Below are positions 44,233 to 54,853 of a DNA stretch of 64,000 bases, one piece after another. The first letter of the stretch is position 1. The number at the start of each line of letters is the position of its first letter. Source of the stretch: Mycobacterium rhizamassiliense (GTDB lineage: Bacteria > Actinomycetota > Actinomycetes > Mycobacteriales > Mycobacteriaceae); contig NZ_LT721901.1 of NCBI RefSeq assembly GCF_900157375.1, forward strand, positions 3,396,315-3,460,314, in the 5' to 3' direction. The position numbers and the translations under genes are program-made. The notes beneath the pieces were generated by a model. It saw only the letters and a program-made list of their open reading frames with translations, made no database searches and was not told the origin of the DNA.

Positions 44233-45869
44233 CAGCGCAGATCCCGCCGCCGAAAGGCCATGGCGCCCAACGTGATCAGCGCTACGTCGATCGCCAGCAG
44301 CCACAGCAACGGCACGGCGGTGAAGTCCTTGCCGGCCCGAGGCAGGTTGCCGAACGGCTCGAGATCGAGTAGCCATTGCGGGAAGCCCGCCAGCGAACCG
44401 ATCAGGAACAACGCGACGAAGCCGACCAGCACACCCCACGCGACCGGGGTGAATCTCGGTGCGAGACCGAATAATCCGACGGCCACCGCGCACAGCAGCC
44501 AGACGGCGGGCACTTGGATGGCCGCGCTGGCGGCGACCATCGCCACCTTGCCGGCCACATCGCCCGCGGCGATGCCGTAGACGAGCCCGCCCGCCACACC
44601 GGCCAGCAGCATCGCCCCCGCGGAACCGAGCAGCGCGCTCACCACATGGCTTGCCAGCCAACGGGTTCGCGAGACGGCGCCGGCGAGTGCCGTCTCGGCC
44701 CGTTGCTCGGCCTCCTCCTGGTGCAGGCGCAGGGTGAGCGAGATCGCGAACGCGGCCGCCACCATGCCCATCATGGTGAACGCCACGGAGATGAAGGCTT
44801 CCTCCAGCGCGCCGGTGCCCCCCATGCGCGCGACGATGTCGCGGGCCGGGCCGTCGCCCAGCTCGTCGCCGACGCCGTGCGCCACGCTGCCCATCAACAA
44901 CCCGAAGAGCGTGAGGCCCACGGTCCACAGCAGCACCGCGCCGCGGTCCAGCCGCCACGCCAGCCCGAAGACGTTGCTCAGCGCGGGGGCCGCGCGGCCG
45001 GGGCCCGCACGCTCGGCGATCAGCCCGGCGCCGACGTCGCGGCGGGCCAGCAGCCAGTAGGCCGCCGCGGTGAGCACGGCCGCCGCGGCCAGATGCAGCA
45101 GCAACACCCACCAGTGATCACCGGCGTACGGCATGACCTTCAACGACCATCCCAGCGGCGAGAGCCACGACAACGCGCCGGAGCCGGCATCGCCGATGGC
45201 GCGCACCGTGAATGCGGCCGCCAGGAAGGCGAACGCGGCGCTGCGCGAGAACCGCGAGGACGGGGACAGCTGCGCGGTCACCGCGGCGACGGCGGTGAAC
45301 ACCAGGCCGGAGGCGGCCAGCGCCGCGCCGAAGGCCAGCGACCCGGCCGCGGGGACGGTCGTGCCGAGCAGTCCCGCCGCGCCGATCGCGCCGGTGGCCA
45401 GCGAGGCCCCGAACGACAGGATCAGCGTCGCGGTCAGGCTCGCGTAACGGCCGATCGCCGTCGAGTCCATCAGTTCAGTGCGCCCGGCTTCCTCGTCGGC
45501 GCGGGTGTGCCGGATCACCGTGAGGATGACGGCCACGGCGATCAGCACGTGGAACATGCCCGCCTTCCAAATACCCACCGCCCCAAGGCTGTCGTTGTAG
45601 ACCTGCCCGTAGAGCGCGCGCTGTGCGGGGCTGGCCATGATGGAGGCCGCGAACCCGGCGCGGGCGGCCTGGGTGGGGTAGACCTTGTCTACGCTTCCGA
45701 CGTAGACCGTGGCCAGCGGCAGCGACAGCAGCAGCACCCACAGCGGCAGCGAGACGCGGTCGCGACGCAGGTACAGCCGCAGCATGCCGAGAGTTCCGGC
45801 GAAGTTCGAATTATGTTGCGGCCCATGGCTTGCCGAGTGGCCGGGCCGCTGCAGGGTTGCGGTGCTCAT
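44232..45869 (-). CDS. ABC exporter permease (Rv1217c-like)
   Basis: The 545-residue protein has two sets of about six membrane helices, each with an exporter permease pattern, as in ABC-2-like tandem permeases. ATG 45869 overlaps the ATPase stop; a GTG one codon upstream is also possible. It matches Rv1217c, which with Rv1218c forms a drug-efflux transporter reported to handle several antimycobacterial compound classes. Substrate specificity here is not known. Confidence 0.88.
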   Translation of the reverse strand: MSTATLQRPGHSASHGPQHNSNFAGTLGMLRLYLRRDRVSLPLWVLLLSLPLATVYVGSVDKVYPTQAARAGFAASIMASPAQRALYGQVYNDSLGAVGIWKAGMFHVLIAVAVILTVIRHTRADEEAGRTELMDSTAIGRYASLTATLILSFGASLATGAIGAAGLLGTTVPAAGSLAFGAALAASGLVFTAVAAVTAQLSPSSRFSRSAAFAFLAAAFTVRAIGDAGSGALSWLSPLGWSLKVMPYAGDHWWVLLLHLAAAAVLTAAAYWLLARRDVGAGLIAERAGPGRAAPALSNVFGLAWRLDRGAVLLWTVGLTLFGLLMGSVAHGVGDELGDGPARDIVARMGGTGALEEAFISVAFTMMGMVAAAFAISLTLRLHQEEAEQRAETALAGAVSRTRWLASHVVSALLGSAGAMLLAGVAGGLVYGIAAGDVAGKVAMVAASAAIQVPAVWLLCAVAVGLFGLAPRFTPVAWGVLVGFVALFLIGSLAGFPQWLLDLEPFGNLPRAGKDFTAVPLLWLLAIDVALITLGAMAFRRRDLR

Positions 45870-46798
45870 CACGCCGAGACCTTCGTGCCGCTGCGGCCGG
45901 TGTCGTAGTGGCGCAAGAAGAGCTCTTCGAGGGTCGGCGGCTGGCTGACCAGGCTGCGCACGCCCGCGTCGCCGAGCACCCGGATGAGCTCGCCGAGGCT
46001 TTCGCTGTCCACCTGGGCGCGCAGCGTGTTGCCCTCGATGCTGATGTCCTCGACGCCCTTGATGCGGCGCAGGTCTCCCGGATCACCGATCATTTCGGCC
46101 TTGATCGAGGTGCGGCTGAGATGACGCATGGAGTCCAACGAGCCGCTTTCGATGGTCTTGCCGGCCCGGATGATGGTCACCCGTTCGCACAGCGCTTCGG
46201 TCTCGGCCAGGATGTGGCTGGACAGCAGGACCGTCACGCCACGGTCGCGCGCCTCGGCTACGCACTGCTGAAAGATGTTCTCCATCAACGGGTCCAGGCC
46301 GCTGCTGGGCTCGTCCAACAGCAGCAGGCCGGCCCGCGACGAGAAGGCGGAGATCAGGGACACCTTCTGGCGGTTGCCCTTCGAGTAGGTGCGCGTCTTC
46401 TTGTGCGGGTCCAGGTCGAAGCGTGCGATCAGCTCGGTGCGGCGCCGGTCGTCGATGCCGCCGCGCATGCGGGCCAGCAGGTCGATGGTCTCGCCACCGG
46501 TCAGCGACGGCCACAGCGTGACATCGCCTGGCACGTAAGCGATCTGGCGGTGCAGGTTCACCGAATCGGTCCACGGATCACCGCCCAGCAGCCGCACGCT
46601 TCCGCTGTCGGCCTTGACCAGACCCAACAGGGTGCGGATGGTGGTGGACTTCCCGGCGCCGTTGGGGCCGAGAAACCCGTGCACCTCACCGGCGCGCACC
46701 GTCAGGTCAAGGCCGTCCAGCGCCCGCACGGCGCCGAAATTCTTGACCAGACCGCGGATCTCGATGGGCGCGGAGTTGGCAACGTTGTCACTTGTCAT
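45869..46798 (-). CDS. ABC exporter ATPase (Rv1218c-like)
   Basis: The 309-residue ATPase has Walker [17 protein letters not shown], a Q-loop near [13 protein letters not shown], and Walker [15 protein letters not shown]. The signature motif [12 protein letters not shown] differs from LSGGQ, as in many exporter ATPases of this group. ATG 46798 is chosen because AAGGAG lies six bases before it; an ATG at 46816 is an in-frame alternative. Its start overlaps the TetR gene's end by 11 bases. Confidence 0.92.
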   Translation of the reverse strand: MTSDNVANSAPIEIRGLVKNFGAVRALDGLDLTVRAGEVHGFLGPNGAGKSTTIRTLLGLVKADSGSVRLLGGDPWTDSVNLHRQIAYVPGDVTLWPSLTGGETIDLLARMRGGIDDRRRTELIARFDLDPHKKTRTYSKGNRQKVSLISAFSSRAGLLLLDEPSSGLDPLMENIFQQCVAEARDRGVTVLLSSHILAETEALCERVTIIRAGKTIESGSLDSMRHLSRTSIKAEMIGDPGDLRRIKGVEDISIEGNTLRAQVDSESLGELIRVLGDAGVRSLVSQPPTLEELFLRHYDTGRSGTKVSA

Positions 46799-47426
46799 GC
46801 GATTCTCCTTGATCATCAGCGGCTAGGAACGCGTCGTACATCGTCCTGTCGGTCATCAGGCCCTCGGTGTAGATCTCCAGGGCGGGCAGCACCATGTCCC
46901 GGGCGTAGTCGCGCAGGACGGCACGCAGATCCGTTGGGGTGTCGTGCATTTGGATGTAGAGCAGGAAGCCGCCACCGCCGGTGATGCCCAGGTATTTGGC
47001 CCTGGCGGCCGGGTCGCGGCTGGGCTTGATCGTCCCGGCCCGCACGCCCTCTTCCATGTACACGTACGCGTTGTCGATCATCCTGCGCCACAGCGTGTTC
47101 GCCAGTTCGCCGCCCGCCTGCATGCTGCGTACCAGGTACGCCATCAGCGGTGCGTACTCCTCGATCTCGGCCATCTGCGCGAACCAGGTGGCCGGGTCGT
47201 TGGACCGCAGCGCCTCGGACTTACTGCTGTAGATCTCCTCGGCGATGTGGTCCTCGCAGGCCTTGCGTAGGCCCTCCTTGGAGCCGAAGTGGTGAATGAC
47301 CAGCGCCGCGCTGACCCCGGCGGCCTCGGCGATCTTGCGCAGCCCGACCCCGAAACCGTGTTCGCCGAACTGCTCGATCGCCGCGTCGCGGATCCGCGCG
47401 GCGGCAGTCAGGTCGACTGAACGCAT
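46788..47426 (-). CDS. TetR-family repressor of the ABC exporter (Rv1219c-like)
   Basis: The 212-residue protein has an N-terminal TetR domain ([32 protein letters not shown]) and a large helical ligand pocket. It matches Rv1219c, a known repressor of the Rv1218c-Rv1217c efflux genes. It leads the operon that contains its targets. ATG 47426 lies seven bases after a TAGTGT -10, and two CTRAAC/GTTCAG palindromes overlap the promoter, so autorepression is very likely. Confidence 0.92.
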   Translation of the reverse strand: MRSVDLTAAARIRDAAIEQFGEHGFGVGLRKIAEAAGVSAALVIHHFGSKEGLRKACEDHIAEEIYSSKSEALRSNDPATWFAQMAEIEEYAPLMAYLVRSMQAGGELANTLWRRMIDNAYVYMEEGVRAGTIKPSRDPAARAKYLGITGGGGFLLYIQMHDTPTDLRAVLRDYARDMVLPALEIYTEGLMTDRTMYDAFLAADDQGESHDK

Positions 47427-47463
47427 GTTCAGTACACTAAACAGTCGTTCAGCCTGGAGTCAA
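47417..47463 (-). promoter_or_regulatory. Promoter with two TetR operators for the ABC exporter operon
   Basis: On the minus strand TTGACT (complement of 47458-47463) is 18 bases from TAGTGT (complement of 47434-47439), seven bases before the ATG, so the transcript is leaderless. One operator, CTAAAC N4 GTTCAG, is at 47437-47452 between the boxes. A perfect one, CTGAAC N4 GTTCAG, is at 47417-47432 over the start codon. Their centres are 20 bp apart, two helical turns. Confidence 0.65.
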
Positions 47464-47519
47464 GCACCTACGCCGCAACGAACCCGTAAAGAAATCAGAA
47501 GTGCGGCCGCGCCAACCCG

Positions 47520-48206
47520 CTAGTCGCGGACGGCGGCCAGCATGCCGTCGCCGAGCGGCACCAGCGCGGGGGTGAGCCGCTCGTCCTCGGCGATCAGGCG
47601 CGCGGCCTCGCGGACCGCGACCACCTCGGCGTCGCGCGCGGCGGGGTCACCGGCGCGGCCGCCCAGCGCCGCCCGGTGCACCACGATCACGCCGCCAGAC
47701 CGCAGCAGCCGCACGCCCTCGACGACGTAATCGGGCTGGTCGATCGGGTCGGCGTCGACGAAGACCAGGTCATAGGACTCATCGGCCAGCCGGGTGAGCA
47801 CCTCCTGGGCCCGGCCGCTGATCAGCCGGGTGCGCGACGGGCCGATGCCGGCCTCGGAGAACGCCTGCTTGGCCAGCCGCAGGTACTCGGGCTCGATGTC
47901 GATCGTGGTCAGCACCCCGTCGTCGCTCATCCCCGACAACAGCCAGAGCCCACTGACTCCCGCGCCGGTGCCGACCTCGGCGACGGCCTTGCCGCCGCTG
48001 AGCTTGACCAGCAGGCTCAGCAGCGCGCCGACGGCGGGCGTCACCGCCCCGGCGCCGATGTCGACGGCGCGCTCGCGGGCGCCCGCCAAAATCACGTCCT
48101 CGGAGATCGACGCCTCGGCGTGGGCGAAGAGCGATTCGGCTCGACTCTGGGCCGCCTGGCCGGGGGTTTCTTCCTCGGTGCCGTCCATGCCCGCAGCGTA
48201 TTCCAT
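47520..48206 (-). CDS. Class I O-methyltransferase (Rv1220c-like)
   Basis: The 228-residue SAM enzyme of the catechol-O-methyltransferase/caffeoyl-CoA type has [17 protein letters not shown] (motif I), [13 protein letters not shown], and [13 protein letters not shown] with the metal Asp. It is close to Rv1220c (215 residues). ATG 48206 is the first in-frame start; ATG 48188 and the MPGQ-equivalent region further in are alternatives. It is divergent from sigE. The substrate is unknown. Confidence 0.88.
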   Translation of the reverse strand: MEYAAGMDGTEEETPGQAAQSRAESLFAHAEASISEDVILAGARERAVDIGAGAVTPAVGALLSLLVKLSGGKAVAEVGTGAGVSGLWLLSGMSDDGVLTTIDIEPEYLRLAKQAFSEAGIGPSRTRLISGRAQEVLTRLADESYDLVFVDADPIDQPDYVVEGVRLLRSGGVIVVHRAALGGRAGDPAARDAEVVAVREAARLIAEDERLTPALVPLGDGMLAAVRD

Positions 48207-48320
48207 ATTGCCGCGCAGTCCGACAGGCGCGCGGCGGCCGGACCGTTTCCGACACGCCCGGCCAGATTGAGCACAAGGGGGTTGGGTATGTCCTGCTCAA
48301 CGGAGGTAACGATCTGGTTT

Positions 48321-48336
48321 CTCAGCCAAACCTCAG
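48321..48336 (+). promoter_or_regulatory. CTCAG direct repeats in the sigE upstream region (possible MprA site)
   Basis: CTCAG occurs at 48321-48325 and 48332-48336, 11 bases apart, 45-60 bases before the sigE ATG. MprA, which controls sigE in M. tuberculosis, binds loosely conserved 8-bp direct repeats about one turn apart. The match is suggestive only. Confidence 0.3.
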
Positions 48337-48380
48337 ATTGCTCCTATGTCGTGCATACGCCGATGCGCGACGGTGACCGT

Positions 48381-49151
48381 ATGGATCGCGGAGGGGGTTG
48401 GGTGGGGAATACCGATTGGCAGCTGCGTGTTGCCGCGGATGATGAATTACCAGGCGAGTTGTCGACTGGCAGGGAAAACGCGGAGGAAGCGACCATCACG
48501 ACATTTTTGAGTCCGAACACCATGCCGCACGCCCAGGAACTGCCCGACGACGAATGGGTTCAGACGCCGGATGCGCTGCAGGGCACCGCGGTGTTCGACG
48601 CGACGGGCGACATCGCGACGATGCCGTCGTGGGACGAGTTGGTGCGCCAGCACGCCGACCGGGTGTACCGCCTGGCCTACCGGCTATCCGGTAACCAGCA
48701 CGATGCCGAGGACCTGACGCAGGAGACCTTCATCCGGGTCTTCCGCTCCGTGCAGAACTATCAGCCCGGCACCTTCGAGGGCTGGCTGCACCGCATCACC
48801 ACCAACCTGTTCCTCGACATGGTCCGGCGTCGCGCGCGCATCCGGATGGAGGCGCTGCCCGAGGACTACGACCGGGTGCCGGCCGACGAGCCCAACCCCG
48901 AGCAGATCTACCACGATGCGCGGCTGGGCCCCGACCTGCAGGCCGCGCTGGATTCGCTGCCGCCGGAATTCCGGGCCGCGGTCGTGTTGTGCGACATCGA
49001 GGGCCTGTCCTACGAGGAGATCGGCGCGACCCTCGGCGTCAAGCTGGGCACGGTCCGCAGCCGCATTCACCGCGGACGCCAGGCGTTGCGGGACTACCTC
49101 GCGGCGCACTCGGAGCACGGCGGCGACGTGCTGCACGCCAAGTCGGCGTAA
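48381..49151 (+). CDS. sigE: ECF sigma factor SigE
   Basis: The 256-residue sigma factor has region 2 ([40 protein letters not shown]) and region 4 ([38 protein letters not shown]). Its N-terminal extension of about 75 residues matches mycobacterial SigE (Rv1221). ATG 48381 aligns with the annotated M. tuberculosis start; several starts are used there, and ATG 48363 is in frame here. It directs the cell-envelope stress response. The anti-sigma gene rseA follows. Confidence 0.93.
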   Translation: MDRGGGWVGNTDWQLRVAADDELPGELSTGRENAEEATITTFLSPNTMPHAQELPDDEWVQTPDALQGTAVFDATGDIATMPSWDELVRQHADRVYRLAYRLSGNQHDAEDLTQETFIRVFRSVQNYQPGTFEGWLHRITTNLFLDMVRRRARIRMEALPEDYDRVPADEPNPEQIYHDARLGPDLQAALDSLPPEFRAAVVLCDIEGLSYEEIGATLGVKLGTVRSRIHRGRQALRDYLAAHSEHGGDVLHAKSA

Positions 49152-49260
49152 CGCCGGTTGTCTCGTTCGGGCGTCGATACGAGCGAGTTTCGGTGGCTGT
49201 GACGAGCGATTGAGCGCCTCATCGCGCTACATTCGTGGATAGCAGCGAAAGGAACTGGTG

Positions 49261-49656
49261 ATGGCCGAGCGGGGACATGTGTTTCGTCGCGCGTTCTCCT
49301 GGCTGCCCGCCCAGTTCGCCTCCCAGAGCGATGCGCCGGTCGGCGCGCCCCGCCAGTTCGGCTCCACGGAGCATCTCTCGGTCGAGGCCGTCGCGGCGTT
49401 CGTCGACGGCGAGCTGCGGATGAACGCTCATCTGCGCGCCGCCCACCACCTGTCGTTGTGCCCGCAATGCGCGCGCGAGGTCGACGACCAGAGTCGCGCC
49501 CGCGCGGCGCTGCGCGACTCCCACCCGATCCGCATCCCCAGCACGTTGCTCGGGATGCTCTCCGAGATCCCGCACTACCCGCACGAGGACGCGTCGCCAC
49601 AGGTGCCCGACCGTTTCGCTGACCGCGACGCGCGCGACCAGCGTAAGCGCCGGTAG
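49261..49656 (+). CDS. rseA: Zinc-associated anti-sigma factor RseA
   Basis: The 131-residue protein has the ZAS zinc motif H-x3-C-x2-C at His63, Cys67 and Cys70 (HLSLCPQC). It binds SigE and is released by oxidation or by PknB phosphorylation and ClpC1P2 degradation in M. tuberculosis (Rv1222). ATG 49261 follows AAAGGA; a GTG one codon earlier is possible. There is no membrane helix, so it is cytosolic. It is 109 bases after sigE, in a spacer that carries an ACGAGCGA repeat (49179-49186, 49202-49209). Confidence 0.92.
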   Translation: MAERGHVFRRAFSWLPAQFASQSDAPVGAPRQFGSTEHLSVEAVAAFVDGELRMNAHLRAAHHLSLCPQCAREVDDQSRARAALRDSHPIRIPSTLLGMLSEIPHYPHEDASPQVPDRFADRDARDQRKRR

Positions 49657-49746
49657 CTGGGTGGGTTGCCGCGGCGCGTGGGTTCTCTCCGACCCGTTTG
49701 GAACCGTAGACACTAGGGTGGACACGGACAACGCCGTGCGTCTTGA

Positions 49747-51315
<1,569 letters not shown>

Positions 51316-51726
51316 ATGTTCGCCAACCTCAGCTGGGAGCACATCCTGGTCCTCGTCGTGGTCGGGCTGGTCATCCTCGGGCCCGAGCGGCTGCCGGGCG
51401 CCATCCGTTGGACGTCGAACACGTTGCGGCAGGCGCGGGACTACCTCAGCGGCATGACCAGCCAGCTGCGCCAGGACCTCGGGCCCGAGTTCGATGACCT
51501 GCGCGCGCCGCTCGGCGAGCTGCAGAAGCTGCGGGGGATGACGCCGCGCGCGGCACTGACCAAGCATCTATTGGACGGCGACGACTCGTTCCTCACCGGA
51601 AACTTCGACCGCCCGCCGGGCGGCACGCCCCAACAGCCGGCACCGAATGGGCAGAGCAACGGCGGTCACGGCGAAGCGCAGCAGCCCGCGTCCGGGCACA
51701 CCCCGTTCGACTCCGACGCGACCTGA
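51316..51726 (+). CDS. tatB: Sec-independent translocase subunit TatB
   Basis: The 136-residue protein has the Tat N-terminus: one short membrane helix ([13 protein letters not shown]) followed by the [10 protein letters not shown] amphipathic start, then a hydrophilic tail rich in Pro and Gln. It works with TatC and TatA to export folded proteins. It matches Rv1224. Zero bases separate it from htrA, so they are co-transcribed. Its length is usual. Confidence 0.93.
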   Translation: MFANLSWEHILVLVVVGLVILGPERLPGAIRWTSNTLRQARDYLSGMTSQLRQDLGPEFDDLRAPLGELQKLRGMTPRAALTKHLLDGDDSFLTGNFDRPPGGTPQQPAPNGQSNGGHGEAQQPASGHTPFDSDAT

Positions 51727-51732
51727 TCGGGC

Positions 51733-52890
51733 TCAGTGCTTGGTGGGGTCCAGCCCCAGCGAGACGCCCGCCAGGCCGCGCTTCCGCGCTGACAAGCTGT
51801 CGGCGACGCTGCGCAGCGCCTTGCCCACCGGGGTGTCCGGTGCGCTCAGCACCACCGGCGTGCCCGCGTCGCCGGCGGCCACCAGCGCGGGGTCCAGCGG
51901 GATCTGACCCAGCAGCGGCACGTCGGCGCCGACCGCCCGCGTCAGCCGCTCGGCGACCTGCGCGCCGCCGCCCTCGCCGAATACCTGCAGCGTGGAGCCG
52001 TCCGGCAGGGTGAGCCCCGACATGTTCTCGACCACGCCGACGATGCGCTGACGGGTCTGCAGCGCGATGCTGCCCGCCCGTTCGGCAACCTCGGCGGCCG
52101 CCAGCTGCGGGGTGGTCACCACCAGGATCTCCGCGTTCGGGATCAGCTGCGCCACCGAGATGGCGATGTCGCCGGTGCCGGGCGGCAGGTCGAGCAGCAG
52201 CACGTCCAGGTCGCCCCAGTAGACGTCGGCCAGGAACTGCTGCAGCGCGCGATGCAGCATCGGCCCGCGCCACACCACCGGGGTGTTGCCCTCGGTGAAC
52301 TGGGCGATCGAGATGACCTTCACGTCGTGTGCGATCGGCGGCAGGATCATCGACTCGACCTGGGTGGGCCGGTCGGTGGTGCCCATCATCCGGGGGATGG
52401 AGTGGCCGTGGATGTCGGCGTCGAGCACGCCCACCGACAACCCGCGGGCGGCCATCGCCGCGGCCAAATTGACTGTGACAGTGGACTTTCCGACGCCGCC
52501 CTTGCCGGAGGCGACGGCGTACACCCGGGTCAGCGAGCTGGGCTGGGCGAACGGGATGACGGGCTCGGCGGCGTCGCCGCGCAGTTGCTTGCGCAGCTCC
52601 GTGCGCTGCTCGTCGTTCATCACGTCCAGGGTGACCCGCACGGCGCCGGTGCCGGGCACGTCGGCGACGGCCTCGGTGACGCGCTCGCTGATCTCGGTCT
52701 TCTTGGGGCACGCGGCGGTGGTCAGGTAGATCTCGACGTGGACACCGCCGTCCGGGGCGACGTCGATGCTCTTGACCATCCCGAGTTCGGTGATGGGCCG
52801 CCGCAATTCGGGGTCGATGACCTTGCCCAGTGCGGTGCGGATGGCAGAGCTCAGGTCGGCTTCTGTACCAGAGGATTCATGACGAGACAT
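51733..52890 (-). CDS. mrp: Mrp/ApbC-family iron-sulfur carrier ATPase
   Basis: The 385-residue protein has an N-terminal MIP18/DUF59 domain (residues about 9-85) and a ParA-type ATPase with deviant Walker A ASGKGGVGKST near residue 120 and DLPPGTGDIAISVAQL. Such proteins hold and deliver Fe-S clusters. It matches Rv1229c. ATG 52890 is chosen over an in-frame extension because it begins the conserved MIP18 domain shortly after. It converges on tatB with six bases between stops. Confidence 0.9.
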   Translation of the reverse strand: MSRHESSGTEADLSSAIRTALGKVIDPELRRPITELGMVKSIDVAPDGGVHVEIYLTTAACPKKTEISERVTEAVADVPGTGAVRVTLDVMNDEQRTELRKQLRGDAAEPVIPFAQPSSLTRVYAVASGKGGVGKSTVTVNLAAAMAARGLSVGVLDADIHGHSIPRMMGTTDRPTQVESMILPPIAHDVKVISIAQFTEGNTPVVWRGPMLHRALQQFLADVYWGDLDVLLLDLPPGTGDIAISVAQLIPNAEILVVTTPQLAAAEVAERAGSIALQTRQRIVGVVENMSGLTLPDGSTLQVFGEGGGAQVAERLTRAVGADVPLLGQIPLDPALVAAGDAGTPVVLSAPDTPVGKALRSVADSLSARKRGLAGVSLGLDPTKH

Positions 52891-52937
52891 CACCGCCGAG
52901 TGTAGGCGGCGCGCCTTTCGGCCTGTCCGGAGGCAGG

Positions 52938-54176
52938 TCAGTGCGCGAAGGGAGACGCCGATTGCGGCGGCGCGGGGGGCTGCGGTGCCCACGGCGGTGG
53001 CGACGGGGGCTGCGGCGCCCAGGGTGGCGGCGCGTTAGGCGGTTGCGGGGCGCCCGGCGGGGTCTGCGAGCTGATGCAGATCAGGGTGCAGCCGGGTGTG
53101 CGGCCCGGCGTCTGCGGCGCCGCGGCGGGGGCCATCCACGGGAACATCGGCTGGGTCGGGTTGGCCTGCGGCGGCATGCCGGTCAAGTCGATCAGCGGCA
53201 TCTGCGCCAGCGGGTCGTTGGCCGACAGGCCGTTGACGTTCATCGGCAGGCCGGGGCCCAGCCCCTCCGGGTGCTCGTCGTGCGTGCTGCCGAGCGGGGG
53301 CGGCGGGCCGGTGATCGCCGGCAGGTCGACCGGAACCACGCCCGTCGCATACGCGGCGGCCCAGCCCAGCACGTTCTGCGCGTAGGCCGTCGAGTTGTTG
53401 TAGCGCAGGATCGCCGACATGACGCCGGCCGGGTCGCGGAGGTTCAGCCCGCCGCTGCACAGGTAGCGGGCGGCGGCCAGGGTGGCGTCGAAGATGTTTT
53501 GCGGGTCGGCGGTTCCGTCGCCCTTCCCGTCGGAGGCGTAGCGCGCCCAGGTGCCGGGCAGGAACTGCATGGGCCCCATCGCGCGGGCGTAGGTGACCCT
53601 GCTGCCGGCGCTGCTGGAGATGATGACCTCGTTGCCGGGCAGCGTGCCGTCCAGTGCGGGGCCGTAGATCGGGCTGACCGCGGTGCCGCGGGCGTCGACG
53701 GCGCCGCCGCCGGCGTGGCCCGATTCGATGCGCCCGATGCCGGCCAGCAGGTTCCAGCTGACGCCGCAGCCGGGGGCCTCGGCGGACATCTTCTGTTCGG
53801 CGCTGCGGTAAGCGGACAGGGCGATCGTCGGGATGCCCAGTGCGCCAGGCGCGCTCACGATCATCGGGGGCGGCGGCGCGGACGTCGTGGCCGAACCGAT
53901 GTGAAATGCCGTCGGGGCGTGGTCCAGGGCGATGACGACGGGGCCGGAAAGGTCGGGGACCGTCGGCGAAACCGCGGCGACCGGCGTGATGACGGCGTGC
54001 ACGGACGGAATGGCGCTCTTGCCGTTGGCGTGTGTTGCGGGCGGTGCGCCTGCGACGGCTCCGGCGAGGACCACGGGAGCGATCACGGCTACGCCGAATG
54101 CCGGCGTTCGGGTCAGACCGACCCTCTTCCGTGCCGCCGCGTCGACCGGGCGTGCACCCCGTCCCCCTACGCGCAC
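52938..54176 (-). CDS. Secreted lytic-transglycosylase-like protein (Rv1230c-like)
   Basis: The 412-residue protein has a GTG start, an N-terminal hydrophobic segment (GVAVIAPVVLAGAVAG) as signal or anchor, and a MltB/SLT-like domain near residues 135-270: LLAGIGRIESGHAGG with the catalytic-type Glu, RAMGPMQFLPGTWARYASDG, and AARYLCSGGLNL. A Pro-rich tail repeats PPWAPQPP near the end. It probably cleaves peptidoglycan outside the cell. Confidence 0.87.
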   Translation of the reverse strand: MRVGGRGARPVDAAARKRVGLTRTPAFGVAVIAPVVLAGAVAGAPPATHANGKSAIPSVHAVITPVAAVSPTVPDLSGPVVIALDHAPTAFHIGSATTSAPPPPMIVSAPGALGIPTIALSAYRSAEQKMSAEAPGCGVSWNLLAGIGRIESGHAGGGAVDARGTAVSPIYGPALDGTLPGNEVIISSSAGSRVTYARAMGPMQFLPGTWARYASDGKGDGTADPQNIFDATLAAARYLCSGGLNLRDPAGVMSAILRYNNSTAYAQNVLGWAAAYATGVVPVDLPAITGPPPPLGSTHDEHPEGLGPGLPMNVNGLSANDPLAQMPLIDLTGMPPQANPTQPMFPWMAPAAAPQTPGRTPGCTLICISSQTPPGAPQPPNAPPPWAPQPPSPPPWAPQPPAPPQSASPFAH

Positions 54177-54268
54177 TCGACCGTCCTAAGTACTAGTGAG
54201 CCGTCGGAAATGTTCTGTGAGCTGCCGGAAACCTCTTCTTAGCTTCGTGAACTAGATCACCATACATA

Positions 54269-54285
54269 ACTCCCGTGACGGGAGT
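54269..54285 (-). terminator. Hairpin after the DUF1003 gene
   Basis: ACTCCCG (54269-54275) pairs exactly with CGGGAGT (54279-54285) around TGA, 23 bases downstream of the DUF1003 stop on the minus strand. No T-run follows. It may end the MgtE-N/DUF1003 transcript before the transglycosylase gene. Confidence 0.45.
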
Positions 54286-54307
54286 GGCGCAATGGGGGAT
54301 TTGATAT

Positions 54308-54853
54308 TCAGGGGGATTTCTTGGCGATGCGGGGCAGATTTTCACCCGCGCCCGGGCGCTCTTCGTGCGGTACTCGCAGCTGCACATCGGTCAACAAAGC
54401 GCGCAGGTCGTCGAGTTCGTCGCGCAGGTATTCGCGCGTGACAACCTCGCCGACGGCCAATCGCAGCGCGGCCAGCTCGCGGGCCAGGAACTCGGTGTCG
54501 GCTTTGGTCTGCGCCGCGCGGCGGCGGTCTTCGTCCAGGGCGACGCGGTCCCGGTTCTCCTGGCGGTTCTGGGCCAACAGGATCAGCGGTGCGGCGTAGG
54601 CGGCCTGCGTCGAAAAGGCGAGGTTCAGCAGGATGAACGGGTAGGGGTCGAAGCGCTCCTCGATCGCGACGAGGTTGAAGGCGATCCAGACGATCACGAT
54701 GATGGTCTGGATCAGCAGATACCGACCGGTGCCGAAGAAGCGGGCGATGGCCTCGGTGCTCTGCCCGACAGTCTCGGGGTCCAGCCGCAGCATGCTCCAC
54801 CGCGACGTCCGCGGGGTGTACAGCCGCCGGGGTGCTGCCGTCGGTTTGCTCAC
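54308..54853 (-). CDS. DUF1003 membrane protein (Rv1231c-like)
   Basis: The 181-residue protein has a DUF1003 domain with two membrane helices (LLIQTIIVIVWIAFNLVA and FILLNLAFSTQAAYAAPLIL) and a charged C-terminal coiled coil (LAQNRQENRDRVALDEDRRR onward). GTG 54853 overlaps the stop of the MgtE-N/CBS gene (GTGA). The pairing suggests a cation-linked membrane function; none is proven. Confidence 0.88.
   Translation of the reverse strand: MSKPTAAPRRLYTPRTSRWSMLRLDPETVGQSTEAIARFFGTGRYLLIQTIIVIVWIAFNLVAIEERFDPYPFILLNLAFSTQAAYAAPLILLAQNRQENRDRVALDEDRRRAAQTKADTEFLARELAALRLAVGEVVTREYLRDELDDLRALLTDVQLRVPHEERPGAGENLPRIAKKSP

Noticed and set aside
49700..49705. GGAACC as a SigE/SigH -35 box for htrA
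   Set aside because: No matching -10 (GTT type) at the right spacing was found, so it is not listed as a promoter.
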